Source of the DNA: Branchiostoma floridae
Lineage: Eukaryota; Chordata; Leptocardii; Amphioxiformes; Branchiostomatidae
Direction of reading: 5' to 3'
NCBI RefSeq assembly: GCF_000003815.2
Contig: NC_049994.1
Span: forward strand, 13,441,039-13,501,038
Length of the DNA stretch: 60,000 nt
Under the pieces are notes generated by a model that saw only the letters and a program-made list of their open reading frames with translations, searched no databases and was not told where the DNA came from. A program made the position numbers and the translations under genes. Within the stretch, counting starts at the first letter, position 1, and each line of letters starts with the position of its first letter. Positions 1-12,900 of this stretch are shown in pieces.

Positions 1-80
1 GGTGTGATTTTTAACATACCCTCAGGCATGATGGATGGATAATGGGAACTGGGTACTTATGTCGTATCACAGTGATGATA

Positions 81-440
81 GACATCTGTCGGGTACGGGA
101 GAAAAACAACAAGCTAATTTTGTTGTTTGACATTTCTATTTTCAATATGATGTAACTGTTATCACTGTCAATCAAACTGGGTTTGTAAAATTGTAGGTTT
201 TGGCTACTTTGTTCTTGATTTAAACACTTATGTACATACATTACACAGTACAAAGTTCTTATGGACATCTGTAAGGTATGGGAGAAAAACAACAAGCTAA
301 ATTTGGTGTTTGCCATCTCTATTTTCAAGATGATGTAACTGTAATCATTGTCAATCAAACTGGGTTTGTAAGTTTTGGTTACTTTGTTCTTGATTTGAAT
401 ACTTTCGTACATATATTGTACATTTGTGCAGCCAAAAGTT
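81..440. repeat. Two-copy tandem duplication, period about 183 bp
   Basis: The segment beginning gacatctgt at 81 recurs at 264. The two copies stay alignable through a run containing gggagaaaaacaacaagc, tgatgtaactgt and gtcaatcaaactgggtttg. They differ by scattered substitutions and a small indel. No coding potential is evident. It is a local duplication of unknown age. Confidence 0.8.
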
Positions 441-3400
441 CTTTTGTACTATAACAGATTCTGCAAGTTACTACAGTATTCGAGTTATTTCAAAATGCAA
501 AGTATCGTTTGTGGGCATTCTAAAACAAGTGTTGTTTTTGCTACATAGATATTCATTGATAGAACAGTATTGTTTATGTAGACAATTCCCATTTGCAATA
601 TGCTCTCTTCCTCTTGAGTCTTGCATACATAAAATTGAAAGGAATTTTAGTGGTTTGGATGGAAGCCAGCCTGTTGTGGTTAGGAACAATCCTTTTTTCT
701 GAGGTCCCCCCCCAGGAGACCAGAGGTCAGTAGAGCACAATATGAAGGTCTGCAACAGCTGGTAGACAGGGACACAGGGACACAGGCATGGTGCTGCTGG
801 GTACTGTTGCCTCTTTAAAATTTAAAGCCCAGCAGTCATGCTTGCTATTGGTTGTCTCAATAGCTGTGCTTTTTCTGTGAGGTATTCCCCAATGCCATGA
901 AAAAAATGTATCTGTGTGAAATTTTTTGTTAAAATGAGGACGTGTATGGGGGATTCCAGCAATGTTTAATGCTTTATTCAGGAACTGAGGAAGGATAAGC
1001 ATTACTGGGAAGCCAAAATTACTTACCTACCTTAAAATTTATGTAAAAGGCATGCCAGGTCCTTATAAGAATAGATGGCCTTTTAAAGTGAAGAAAGGAA
1101 AATACATACTCTTAGTCTTACTTTTCAGGGCTCTCCCCAGAAATTTTTAGGGGAGTGGTGCTGGGTTATAATGAAGCTTACGGCGGTCAATGCCACGAGC
1201 AGCGTCACAGGCTATGAGTGGGAGTGGTCCGGAGAGTGTGATTCCCCCCACCCCCTCCTCCAGAGAAGCTGTATAACAGTTGCACTTTGCCTTAATGAAT
1301 TTGCAATTTTATGTCTTCTCCTGAAACTAAAGCTGTAAAATCTTACTGACTAAAAGAAACAGAAAATCAAGCCCAATTAACTTAAGTACAAAATTTTAAT
1401 AAATGACAATTTGAAATCCCCCTGTAAAGAACATCATGTACATGTTGCAAGTAAGTATACTCTCAATGCAAACTATAAACCAAATCTATTGAAAATGTAT
1501 GAAATACAACTTGACATGATATTAAAACAACAATATTAAAACACATTGGCATAATAAAAAATAAAATAAAAGTACAATTTTCCACAACCCCATAGCTGAG
1601 AAAGCCACCTTCTTTGGGAAGGGCATAAATTACAACCAAAAAAAGCCTAAGGCCATATATTTTAAATGAATATTGTCACAAAGACAGCTACAAAACTGCT
1701 TGTAAATCATTCCAAAATATGTTTATTTTGAGCAGGTAACTCTTCCCGCCAAAAATAACATAATATATAATGCAATCCTACTTTAAACCAATCAGAGGGC
1801 AGAGAATCTAGGGCTAACCAATCAGAGCTTAGAAATGGCATCATGTGACCTCATGCATATTCATTACCCTCATTAAAAATGGCCGCCGGCAAGCCAGGTC
1901 TCGGCTAGAAATACAAATTTTTACGAGCTACTAGCGGCCAAAATGCAGCTTATCTTTGACAAATAAACAAAATTTTGATGAAAGAAGAAAGCAAGGAATG
2001 GATTTTTACCAAGGTCGGAAAGAGATCACTGCAAATAACAGTTTAGGAGTCCTCAGCTCTTAAAAATGCGCTGACCATGTGCTGACAGGTCTGCTCTTTA
2101 TTTTTCTATCGGTTTTCCTTTGATTTCGTCTTGAAAAACAGGTTTTTAATGAGGTTGACGTATGCTAAAGTCACCGACATCTATTGTTTACAAGCATAAC
2201 AAGAAGACATAAACAAAGGATTGTGATTTTTCACGCTAGATACCACCCTACCCCACGCCAGCTTCAATGAAAACAAAGGATTTATTGTGAATCTCCCGAG
2301 AAGGCTTGCCGATTTCTTGGTCAAATTTGAGCAGAGTCGGGTGGTTTTGCTAGTTATCCCCGAAAATACAAAGAGAAAACACTAGATTTACAAATCGGGG
2401 GAGTGGCGGGAGAGTTTTTGGGAGTCACTGGCGCTGCGCCGTTCAGTAACGCTCTGGGGAGGGGCCTGCTTTTGTTATAGTATACTGTGATATAGATATG
2501 TCACAAATCAGATGTCGATTAAATAGCAACAGCAACTGGCAAGCAGCTGCCACAGACACCTTGAACTCTGTTAATTGTGTTTGCCCTTGACTCCTGAACT
2601 TCATGGTTGATCCCTGATTTTGAGCTGGTCCCCAGAAGACCACAACAAGTAGAGTAGAACAGGTGGGAGCAGTGATGTAGAAGGGAGTAGGACAGGGATG
2701 ACAGCATAGGGGCTGGGTGTCTCTTTCAGTTTGAAGTTGTACAATCAGGGCTGTCATTGCATGGTTATCGTAGAGTAGCGTAGAGTAGATAAAGCATAGG
2801 CGATGTAGGTATTTTGGATCCAGTTTGGGCTGCTCTTCAGTTCATGGTTATTGTTGGCCTCTGTGGATGGTCGGAATTCCAATGCTTTGAAGTTGAAGAC
2901 TACAGAGTGCGACTCCACAAGCTTGTCAAATCTTGATTTGATGTTGTTCACACTGATAGACTTTTCCACCTGCTTGCTATGTGGTTTGTGAAGAAGTGCA
3001 GCCATATGTTAGTTATAATGATCTGAAGAGCAGTGCTTTGAGACATCAGTGACAGCTGGGAGGTGGAAGCCAGGAGTTAAACCTTAATCACTGCTTTTAG
3101 TTACACATCAGGTGTCCTAAAAAATGTTACTGTTCAACAGTTTGGTAATTTATGGCTATGACATAACAGATTCGTATTAAAGAATGGTTAAACTTCGAGT
3201 CAAGCCAACTTTTCCTAGTACAGTGTGTTGGGTTCTTTACGTGTAGTGGAACGATAACTTAATTCCTGAAGCTGACAGATGCACAGGGCTGTAGACTTTA
3301 CGTTACAATCCAAAAGGACAATTGCAACCTTCCAAATTTTTACTAATTCTCTGGAAACCTTTTTTTAACAGGAAAAGGTAGGATTCTCAGGTATAACACT

Positions 3401-5680
3401 TGCATTTTAACTACACTACTTGTACAATGCTATTTTGATATAGATAACAGGCTTTGGACAAATGGTTGTTTTCAGACAGTTGATTAAATAGAGAAGCCTC
3501 ATTAATCAAGGCCTTTTTGGCCACTTCACTCCAAAACTGAGTTGTACAAAAAATCCTGCAAGAAGGTTCAAGTTCACATACCAGCATGTCTGTCTCACCT
3601 CGTTGCCATGGCAACCCAGGTCAGAGGTCAGCCTGCTGTTGACAAATTGTCAGACAGGGTCAAGAGCACTTTAAACTTTTGCTAGGCAATAGACTAATGT
3701 CAGCCTTGGAGCTGATTACCCAGACTTTTGTTTTTAGTAAGCTAATTGTTTTTCTGACATTTATTGACGTGACTTACTGTAGATCGGTGATTTATTTTTT
3801 TGCAGAGAATCAATTTCATGGTAGGAGATTTTTATTATGTTTTGATTTAAACATAATGGTTGAAACATTACTGCAGCACAGCTGGATATGCAATGGAAAT
3901 GTATAGATTTATTTACGTGCTCACTATACAAAGATTGAAAAAGTAAAGTTGCTGCAAACACTTCATTGTTTACACTTTATGGACATGTCCTAACTTTTAA
4001 GATGCATTGTCCTCATCTTGTGCATCTTCATGAAAAACATGTTGTTATCAGAATCTTTCTTCTGTAAAATAAGGTCTCTCTGTCATAGCCTTAAGGCCTT
4101 AAACTGAGTAAAGGAAGGACTCATGGATTGATATTTAAAAGTTTGCTTGTGTTCTACTGCATTTGCATTTAGCAGAGTAGCACAACCCCTTCAGTACATA
4201 CAGAATGCTGTACAGACCTCTGTGAACTGGCCAGATGGAACTGTAAGATGATCATGTACTACAAAGAAAGGCACAGCTGCTTATATCACAGGGATGTCTA
4301 TAAAACCTCTGTAATACTGGTACGAGGAAAGTGCTGGGCAAACAGTGGATATGGAAGCTAATGGATTGTTGGAGCTGCAGAAAAAACATTCATTGCCAAA
4401 ATCTTATGTTTGTTTCATGTAGGAGTCCTGATTATGTTGTCAAACATAAACTGATAAAGCAGGGCAAACTGGAAGTGTTATGCCAGAGAAGAAAATGTAA
4501 TACTTTCTCATAGCCCATGGTACAATGCAACTTTCCCTAGTACAGCAGAAAGAGTGACCAACTGTACTTTGGTAAAGATACAAGACATAGCAGAGTCCTT
4601 TGATTCTAATAAGTGTGTATGGTTCCTTTACTGTTTACGTACAGACACTTCAAGCCAATACTCTGGGCCATCAGCTTTGTGTCACCATGAATCCAAAATG
4701 TGAGGATTTTGTACGTTGAAAATTAAAACAAAAACATAAAAGCTAATACATGTAGATGCATGAATATGAGACCAGAATATAAAATCAGTACACCATGTGT
4801 TGTGTCACCCTGGCATTGTTGTATAGGCTTACAGCCTGTGTTTAGGACCTCCCTGACTGTGTTAGACTTCTTGGTAGGACATCTGTTGATTCAGAGCTTC
4901 ATTACAAATAAAGAGAAAGAAAAATAAGCAAAGGAAGTGAACTACAAAATCTGTCATTCTTTTGAGGGCTGCTAGAAAATGCTAAGGAGCATGCTAAGAA
5001 ATTGATGGAAATATTTTTATGTATTTTGGTAGCTGGTGTTAATTTGTAGCGTGTGTAACTGTAAACCATGATACTTTTGTCTGCTTTGGTACTTTTTGTC
5101 ATACTGTCATTAGATTATGCAACAATAATAGGAAGAGTTCATTTTAAAGTCTTAGTTGTCAACTGCTTGGCTGTTCAAACAGTCTGTTTTCTTTAGGGGG
5201 GGAGGTGGCGGGTCATCTTTTATGACGAAAATAGGCATTTATTCAGAAATTTCATTTCGTAAGGAAATGAAATTAGTTCTCAGTTGGTTAACGATTTGTC
5301 TAAGTTTCATCATCAGCCCATATGAAAAGGTACCCATTCTTTTGAATACCGGTATTTTGCAAAAACCTGAACAAAAGTCTCTAGAAAATGACAGATAATG
5401 CTAGTCTTTGAAACTTTCCATTTCCTTAACAATGAAGTTTTCTGGAAGACTATCATCAGTCATTAGTAGATCTATCGACAATATGGTATGCTATCTTAGA
5501 AAAAGTAAGTGCACACACAATGCTGGAAGAAATTGCCTTTCAAGGTTTCGCCACTTAGATGCAAAACAGGTTTAAAGTACAAAAGTAGTGATTTAAATGT
5601 GCGGCCGGTTGAACAATACGATTTTCTGGTATTCACATTACCCAAGCGTGCCGGCTCTCAGATGTTTTGAGCTACGTGTG

Positions 5681-6730
5681 TGGCATACGGTATTGTTGGG
5701 AGAGTTTCTTTTATAAAGTTCCGCCTCATGGTTTCGCTATCATGACTGTTTTTCTACTATTGTAAGATGTTGGCACAGTTGTTTGTAGCACTGCATCCGA
5801 AAACTTATAGTACGTTTTCCTTTCTATTCTGGCCTATGGTATTGTTGGGGAGAACTGCTTTTATAAAGTTCCGCCTCATGGTTTTCCTATCAATCGTATC
5901 ATGACTGTTTTTCTACCAGTGCAAAATATTGTTGGATGTTGCCACAGTTGTTGGTAGCACTGCATCCGAAAATTAAATTCTAGCACGTTTTGTTTCCATT
6001 CGGCTATTATTAAGCTGTAGCAAAATAAATCTACACAATATATGACAACATTCTTTCTCCTTTCTATTCTGGCATACTGTATTGTTGGGGAGAACTTCTT
6101 TTATAAAGTTCTGCCTCATGGTTTTGCTATCATGACTGTTTTTCTGTGGAAATTATTGAAAGTTGTTGGCACAGTTGTTGGTAGTACATTGTACTGTATT
6201 GTATCTGTACTGTAGGTATGGTTTCCTTGCCATTCGGCTATTATGATGTTATATCAAAATAAATATAATATTTATAACAAGATTCTTTTTTTTCTGGCAT
6301 ATGGTATTGTTGAGGAGAGATTCTTTTATAAAGTTCCGCCTCATGGTTTTGCTATCATGACTGTTTTTCACCAGTGGAAATTATTGTAACTAATGTAAGA
6401 TGTTGCCACAGTTGTTGGTAGCAGTCTGCATCTGAAACTTTTAGTATGTTTTCCTTTCCATTCAGCTATTATGATGCTGTAGCAAAATAAATCTACATAA
6501 AATAGAACAACATTTTTTCTTCTTTCTATTCTGGCATACGTTATGGTTGTTGGGGACAGTTTCTTTTATATTTTATAAAGTTCCACCTTGTGGTTTTCCT
6601 ATCATAATTGAAAGATGTTGCCACAGTTGTTAGTAGCACTGCATCCGAAACTTTTACTACGTTTTCCTTTCCATATGGCTATTATGTGCTTTATCAAAAT
6701 AGATCTACATAATATAAAACAACGATCTTT
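5681..6730. repeat. Diverged five-copy tandem array (unit about 150-240 bp)
   Basis: Copies begin near 5681, 5830, 6070, 6295 and 6531. Each carries tggcatacggtattgttg-like sequence, then cttttataaagttccgcctc, ggttttgctatcatgactg and ttgccacagttgttggtagc. Several continue into an aaaataaatctacataat block. Spacing is irregular (about 149, 240, 225, 237 bp) because of internal indels. No ORF runs through the array. It is a minisatellite-like array of moderate age. Confidence 0.85.
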
Positions 6731-7724
6731 CTTAGAATCTGTTATCAATTTTCATGATAGCCATTTTTTCATCCACTTAATTAGATAAAAAGTACTGATA
6801 TCTGCCCAACAACACATACACATTCCAGGCAGGGGTAAAAGCACTTATACTGCTTTGACGAGTACTATGAGCATAAAAACTATTTATTAGGTCTTTAGTG
6901 GACTGCACTGCTTCTGCTGTGTACAATTATATAAAAGCTGAGTCATAAACCATCTGTCCTGACAGCCATAAGTACAGACAGTTGTATTACAGCCAGGTTT
7001 GTCTCCATTAGGCTGAAATTAGGACCATCTGGCTGGTATCCTGAGGGTATGCTGGGGTTTGGAGAAGAAGGAAATATAACCTGAAGTTTGGGGATATGAT
7101 AGGGGTTTCTGAGAGGATAGAGACCTATCTGGTGGAATATGACCGTATATTTGGTTATTTGTCAGATGTTCTTAACTGAATGTGAAATATTGCTTTGATT
7201 ATTATGACATTTTTTTCATGTTCTTCTAGTTCTAGTACATGTACTAGTAATTTCTTTGTTACTTTTTTGGTGTAAAAAGAGTGGGGAAAAATGTTTACAT
7301 GCTAAATTATTTTCACGGTTAGCAAGGCTCAAGGGTTTTTGAAGTTTTGGAGAATCTCACATGTAATGCTTAGTTTGATTTTGAATATGTACATCTGTGT
7401 ACATATTACATGTAGATGCTTTACAGAAATGTATGTAGCGCTTGAAATTAATTTTGTTAGAAATTTGACACATTGTCAATCATGTACTTATCAGCACCAG
7501 GGTGACGGAGGAGATATCTCAGTATGGGTGGAAGGACTGTATGCTATTTTCCTCCTATATTAGCACACATTCTATTTCTATTACTGAGGCTTGGAAAGAT
7601 AAGCAGTGAGATGACTGTTAGAGATACCCCAGCAGCTGTTGGGATCTGTCACCTGCTGGAGCTACTTTCAGGGTCTTTTCTGTGATGAAAACCTGATGGC
7701 AACCAGTGGCCCATATATGAGATA

Positions 7725-7857
7725 ATCTCCAGGCAGATTTACCAGATACATTGTAGTATAAAAGCTGGATAAGGAGTGAAGCTGGCCAAAGGGAGTCATC
7801 AGCCACTCCGGTAGCCAAACACATTATCTTACGCTACCGTGGAATCTGCTTGGAGAT
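7725..7857. mobile_element. Short foldback (MITE-like) element, TCTCCAAGCAGA-type ends
   Basis: The left end reads atctccaggcagattt and the right end reads gaatctgcttggagat, its imperfect inverse. The right arm also contains ttacgctaccgtgg. The interior (aaagctggataaggagtgaagctggcc ... cactccgg) resembles the interior of the element at 39324-39490, so the two belong to one non-autonomous family. No protein is encoded. The left arm is clearly eroded. Confidence 0.65.
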
Positions 7858-9088
7858 TGATATGAGGGAGCTTAGACATTTGCCTCAGGTACTAGGTGTC
7901 AAACCTCTGCACGTGAAAGAACCCAACACACGTTGATTGGAGAAGGGATGACCCAATGGGCTGCATTCTACTTCTTGTGAACAGAAAAATCTCACACTGC
8001 ATCTTTCCCCCTAAGGTTGCCCACTTTATCTCAGACAAGTAGCAGGCTAGTTGGGCAGCCCTGGCTGTGTGTTCGGTGCAGCCAAACCAATAAATAAATA
8101 AAGAAATACAAGTAGCAGGAAAAGAGGGCCAATTTTTCCTTGTATGAAATGTTAGTACCGGTAGTAGTTTGTACAGTAGTATTGTTATGTCATCTTGAAA
8201 CTTAAATTGTCCAAATCCCAGAACTGATTCTTTCAATAACTAATAATAACCGCTCGTAAGTTCCTCTCAGTACGTTTAGCCGATAAACAAGTTTGTGCCT
8301 TATTCTTGCCATAATTAGTGCAAGTTGCAATTGTCACTCCCTCACCCATGGCGCCTTCACACTGTGCACCGAGGCCCCCTAGTGGCCCGGGTCAGCAAAA
8401 CATGACCTCACAGGTGGTGAGTCTTTCTTGTAGGTTTTCCAAAGTGGGTCAGGAGTCGGTGCTTCTTTCAGTCATCATGTATTGTAAAAGAGTTAATGAA
8501 AGTGACATACAGTCAATGGATTTGTACAGATAAAGCAGGGAAATTCTTGGCAATTTTTTGTTAGCTCACAAGCTGTTCCTGATCGTTGTTCGGAACAAAA
8601 ATGGTAATTATTGATACCTGTGGCAGATTTGTGATGTGAAAGTTACAAATGTAGCTACTGTAGATTAATTTAAGTTCGTTGGGACTTGATTTCGTGGTAC
8701 AAATGTATTAATGGAAAGAACTTGTTCGCTGTGTAAAAAGTATGTGAAAGAAACAATATTTAAGAACACAACATGTTAATATGCTAATATTTCTTCATTT
8801 AAAGTATTTACTAGTACTACATGCTGTGGTATCCCTTATCTCTCAGGCAATTATGTTTTGAACTAAGAATAGAATAGCCCGTTTTATTTGATTTGACTTT
8901 TACCAGTATATCCTGCTTTGATGATTATTTACATTGTAGATTATCATTCAAATGATGCAAAAGCAGACCTCCATGTAACACATGTAGCAAATTCACATAT
9001 GTAAGTTGTTAAGATGCACCCTATGGGCTACAATATAGATCAGATATAAAAGTGCTGACATGTATATTTCTTTCTATCCCCCTCCCAG

Positions 9089-9902
9089 GTCCGTGGGGTG
9101 ACTGTATGGGTAACAGCTGTGGAAGTGGTGGGGTCCAGACCAGGACCGTGTGGTGCGAGCACGCCGAAAACTGGGCCACGTCCGCGTCAGACTGCAACCA
9201 CCTCATCCAGCCGCTAAAACAACGGAGCTGCTTCCGCGTGTGTAAGGGACACCGGCACATGTTCCAGTGGAGGACCAACGAATGGGGGGAGTGCCGAGCG
9301 CGAGACTCGGACCTAAAATCCGCGCTGAGAAATGCAGTAGAGTGCACGTCGCTTGGCATACAAGAACGTAACATCACATGTATACAGAGAACTACATCTA
9401 GTGTAATGCCTGATGGCATATGTGAGCAGTTTTTTCCGAAGCCGCAAGTAGAACAGAGCTGTGAGGTGCCCTGTCCACAAGACTGCGTGGTTTCGGAGTT
9501 CTCCGATTGGAGCAAATGTAGTACAACATGCGGGGAAGGGACGCAGACGAGAGTACGGAACGTTCTATTACCCAACCTGCACGGCGGCCGACACTGCCCG
9601 GAATTGATGATGATGCGAGTTTGCACCAATATACCTCCCTGTCGGGAACAGCGGAGGCACACCTACTACATAAAAGTCGGACCGTGGACCGAATGTCGAG
9701 AAGACTCCAAGCAGTCCAAATCTTCAAGATCAAGCAAAGATTCAGAGGATAAGTCAGATTTAAGAGTTACAGCGAGTTATAAGGATGTTACTAAGTCTGA
9801 AGATAAGGAGGATAAAGAAGATGTTCTGGACAGGCCAGGTGTTGGTTACAGAGTACGACAGGTGAGGTGCATGAGGGAGGACGGACAGCAAGTATCACTC
9901 AG
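9089..9902 (+). CDS. THSD7: THSD7 visible exon 1 (first TSRs and charged linker)
   Basis: The acceptor is cccctcccag and the donor is AG|GTGAGT. The exon enters with two bases of a codon (presumably G|GT, Gly before PWGDCMG), which proves an upstream exon exists. It encodes PWGDCMGNSCGSGGVQTR, matching the first TSR of vertebrate THSD7A (PWGRCMGDECGPGG type). Next come ECTSLGIQERNITCIQ and a full TSR with SEFSDWSKCSTTCGEGTQ. Residues about 204-250 form a Lys/Ser/Asp/Glu-rich linker (SKSSRSSKDSEDKS). It sits where the vertebrate protein has a strongly basic insertion. The longer open frame beginning at 9052 is intron read-through. Confidence 0.92.
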
Positions 9903-12900
9903 GTGAGTCTAGGATAAGAAGATTTCTTCTGTCATTATCTTATATGTATAACCAACTGTCAATGACTTGTGAGCTAGAGACTGAGCAGTTATTTTGATGC
10001 ACTTACAAAGGAGCATAAGTAAGTAAGTTACAAACAAGCATTTTTTTCAGTAAAGACAGCTAAAGCTGGTAAAATAGTCTCTAATTATACATCAATGAAG
10101 TTCAGGTAGCCAGGCTATAAGATGTATACAAGTTACTCTAGCAACTGGATAAGCTTTTGAAACAGTCAGCCAATGTCATACAGAAGCTGCTGTCTTTCAA
10201 ATGCACTGTTCTTCCCATTATATTTTTTTAATCTGCACAAAACATTTTCGATTTAAATAAATAGCCTTGTGTGTTAACCTTGTTTTGTTTGTTTACAGTT
10301 ACTGTTACCAAGGAGACGTCGTTGACCTTCCGCCGACGTACGAGTCTTGCGTCATGCCACAGGACTGCCAGGTGTCGGACTGGTCACCATGGGAACCGTG
10401 CACGTTGACGTGCGTGTCCGCGGGAGGCCGCCGTACAGCCGGGGTGCGCAGGCGCACACGGCGGGTGTCGGTGCTGCCCAGCGGGGAGGGGAAACTGTGC
10501 CCACATCTGGAGGAAAAGGAAGGGTGTGGTCATGACGAGGACCTGCCAGTCTGTCCAAGGTACATGGCTAAATTGTTGTTGTTTGAAAAGCCTCTAATAG
10601 GCTCTTCATGTAGCAGGATGTAGAATGTAGAAATTGGCCAAATATATGAATAACGCATCAGAGGGTCAGCTTAAAACTATAGTTTGCAACATAGGGAGCT
10701 TGTAGGGAGTCATTCTCTTCTTTGAAAACTAAAGTTTTGGGCTGGCAAACTCCTCTAGGAACCCGGTCAAGGCAATTATTTTGGGCTTGTCACTTGTTAT
10801 CTGTTAATGAATAATATTTTGTCCCAACTGTCGGTACAAGTGTGTGGGGGGAAAGCGTTGTATATACTAGGTGATGACCAGAGAAAAGAATTGGTTATGG
10901 GTTAGACTGTGAACTGACATATTTTCTTGTTTCCGTAGGTACAAGTGGATAGGAGGAGCATGGGGGAAGTGCCGTGTAGACCAGGTGATGACCAGACAGG
11001 AGTGGAAGATGGTGAACAGGTCTGGATGTGGAGGAGGGGTCCAGCACAGGAGGGTCTTCTGTGTACAGGCTGGAGATACAGGTAATATACAAAGTCTTGC
11101 ATGAACCACCTGTTTAAGGCATGAAGTGGGAAAAATGATTAGTTTCATTGCTATTAATAGTGCCTGGGTGTCAGTAGATGCATGTATCTACCAAAGTTAT
11201 GTATGCATAAACTGATGCTGTTAATCCTATTTATTTTTTTCTTCAGGTTGTACATTGATGTTGCATAATGTGTTGTGTACAGGATTGAGTTGCTCTTGAT
11301 TGTAAGCAAAGGCCTGAAGCTGTATTCATGTCTAGAGCCTCAGCATGTTGTCATAGGTGACAAAATGTATAAGAGTGTGAAAAGTATATTATCTGAGGAG
11401 TAAGAAGATATACTAAAGTGAAAACATGTACGTCACAAGTCTGTGCCATAGAATTTTTAAAGCTTTTAGCGCCATGTTTAAAGAATTGCAGGAGATTGGA
11501 TACTATAAACTATGATCTACAATCATCTTTTATTTTTCCAGAGAAAACCCCAGTGCCCACCTCCCTATGTGGAGGTCCTGTCCCACCCAGTGCTCAGATC
11601 TGCACTGTGCCCTGCCCTGAACCCTGCCTCGTCTCTCATTGGTCATCATGGACGTCCTGCACACCCCTCAGCTGTAATGGCACAACCGGATCCAGAGGTA
11701 GGTCATCTTCATATTATATAGTTTAATTGAAAGTTGTGTGTTGATAGAGAAGTTCAATACAAACATGTCTAGGCTAACAAAAAGACATGCTTATAAGAAA
11801 AAAAAAGATGAAGAAAGAATCCCTCCCATTACTCAGGCCCCTGAAAATTTGATGGTCAACTCCTCTAAATAACAGAAATGGGAATATCCAAGTCCTATTG
11901 CTTTTTATGCTACCATGGACTTGTGAGAACAGTCTGTTGCCATATATGTAGTTTTTGAGGCTGTAATGACAGCTTTCCATGGCGACAGAGAATCCTAAGC
12001 CCTATTGGACTGGCTTTCATAATGACATAGAATCCTAAGGTCCTATTTGTACTTTTTAGTCAATCCCATTGCTATGAAGCAAGTAGCCACAAATCCTACT
12101 GTTGCATTCAGTCTTTCAATTATGATTTTGTATCACATTGATATAAACAAACACCATCTCCTTTGCACCACCAGGTTACATGACCAGGACCAGGTCTGTG
12201 TTGAACTCTGACCCAGAGAAAGCGGAGAGTTGTCCCCCCCTGAGCGAGAACCTACCATGTGAGGTACAGTCCTGTTACCACTGGCACGTCGGAGAGCCCA
12301 GCCGATGTCTCATCGTGGACACAACTCAGTCCTGTGGGGCAGGCAAGATGTACAGAACCATCTTCTGTGAGAACATTGATGGGGTAGGTTCGGAGTTTCC
12401 ATGTAGAAAGTGACTAAGATAAACTAGCATTTCCATTTTTGGATCATAGAGATAGAGATTGAATCTCTGCATACATGTTCTGAACTCGAATACACGTCCT
12501 AGTCATTGGGAGTGGCTAGAGTGCTCTGGACTATATGTAAGGTATTGGGGGCCTTGGTATGAACTTGCTATGGCCGATCTTTACTTTCAAATTACGGAAA
12601 AACAGTGCATTGCATTGCCCTAATTTCTGGCTTGTGGTCGGGCTTTTGCTGTGACGGAGTGTTATAAATATTTATTAACATTACGTTAAACATTCTTTCA
12701 TCTCCCCTCCCAGGATGACGTAGACGATGAGTACTGTCAGGTGCTCGCCCCCCGCCCTAAGAACGAGTTAGACTGTCATGTGGCCTGTCCTAACGACTGT
12801 GTACCAGGACAGTGGGGCCCCTGGTCCACATGTTCTAAGCCCTGCGGCTCCGCTGGAGGTCGTCAGACCAGGACAAGAAACATCATCGCTCACCCAGGGG

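Larger units (their letters stand above)
1..9088. other. Region without supported coding exons, upstream of THSD7 exon block
   Basis: About 9 kb in which I find no exon with both convincing splice sites and recognisable protein. The first visible THSD7 exon opens inside a codon, so an exon carrying the start and signal peptide must lie in this stretch or beyond the left edge. Vertebrate THSD7A has a very long first intron, so this may be intron 1. The region holds a 183-bp tandem duplication (81-440), a five-copy repeat array (5681-6730), a foldback element (7725-7857), possible inverted ends of a DNA element near 1127 and 2465, and AT-rich unique DNA. Confidence 0.6.

Noticed and set aside
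1127-2465. 1.3-kb DNA transposon with ends cagggctctccccag and ctctggggaggggcctg
   Set aside because: The ends match only loosely, no convincing target-site duplication is visible and there is no transposase. Composition alone could give such G/C-rich matches.
2443-3005. Minus-strand open frames, one including VEKSISVNNIKSRFDKLVESHS, which looks protein-like
   Set aside because: Possible exon borders (agcaagcag before, TCT|GTAGTC after) are weak, no homologous family comes to mind with confidence, and no neighbouring exon was found. It could be a lone exon of an unrecognised gene, but the support is too thin.
8318-8533. Open frame MQVAIVTPSPMAPSHC... as the missing 5' exon of THSD7
   Set aside because: It has no signal peptide and no THSD7 similarity. 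The only donor in reach (cacaggtggtgag) gives no convincing join to exon 9089.
10866-10900. Partial copy of THSD7 exon 3 (ggtgatgaccaga) just upstream of that exon
   Set aside because: The exact match is only about 13-15 bases, too short to separate from chance.
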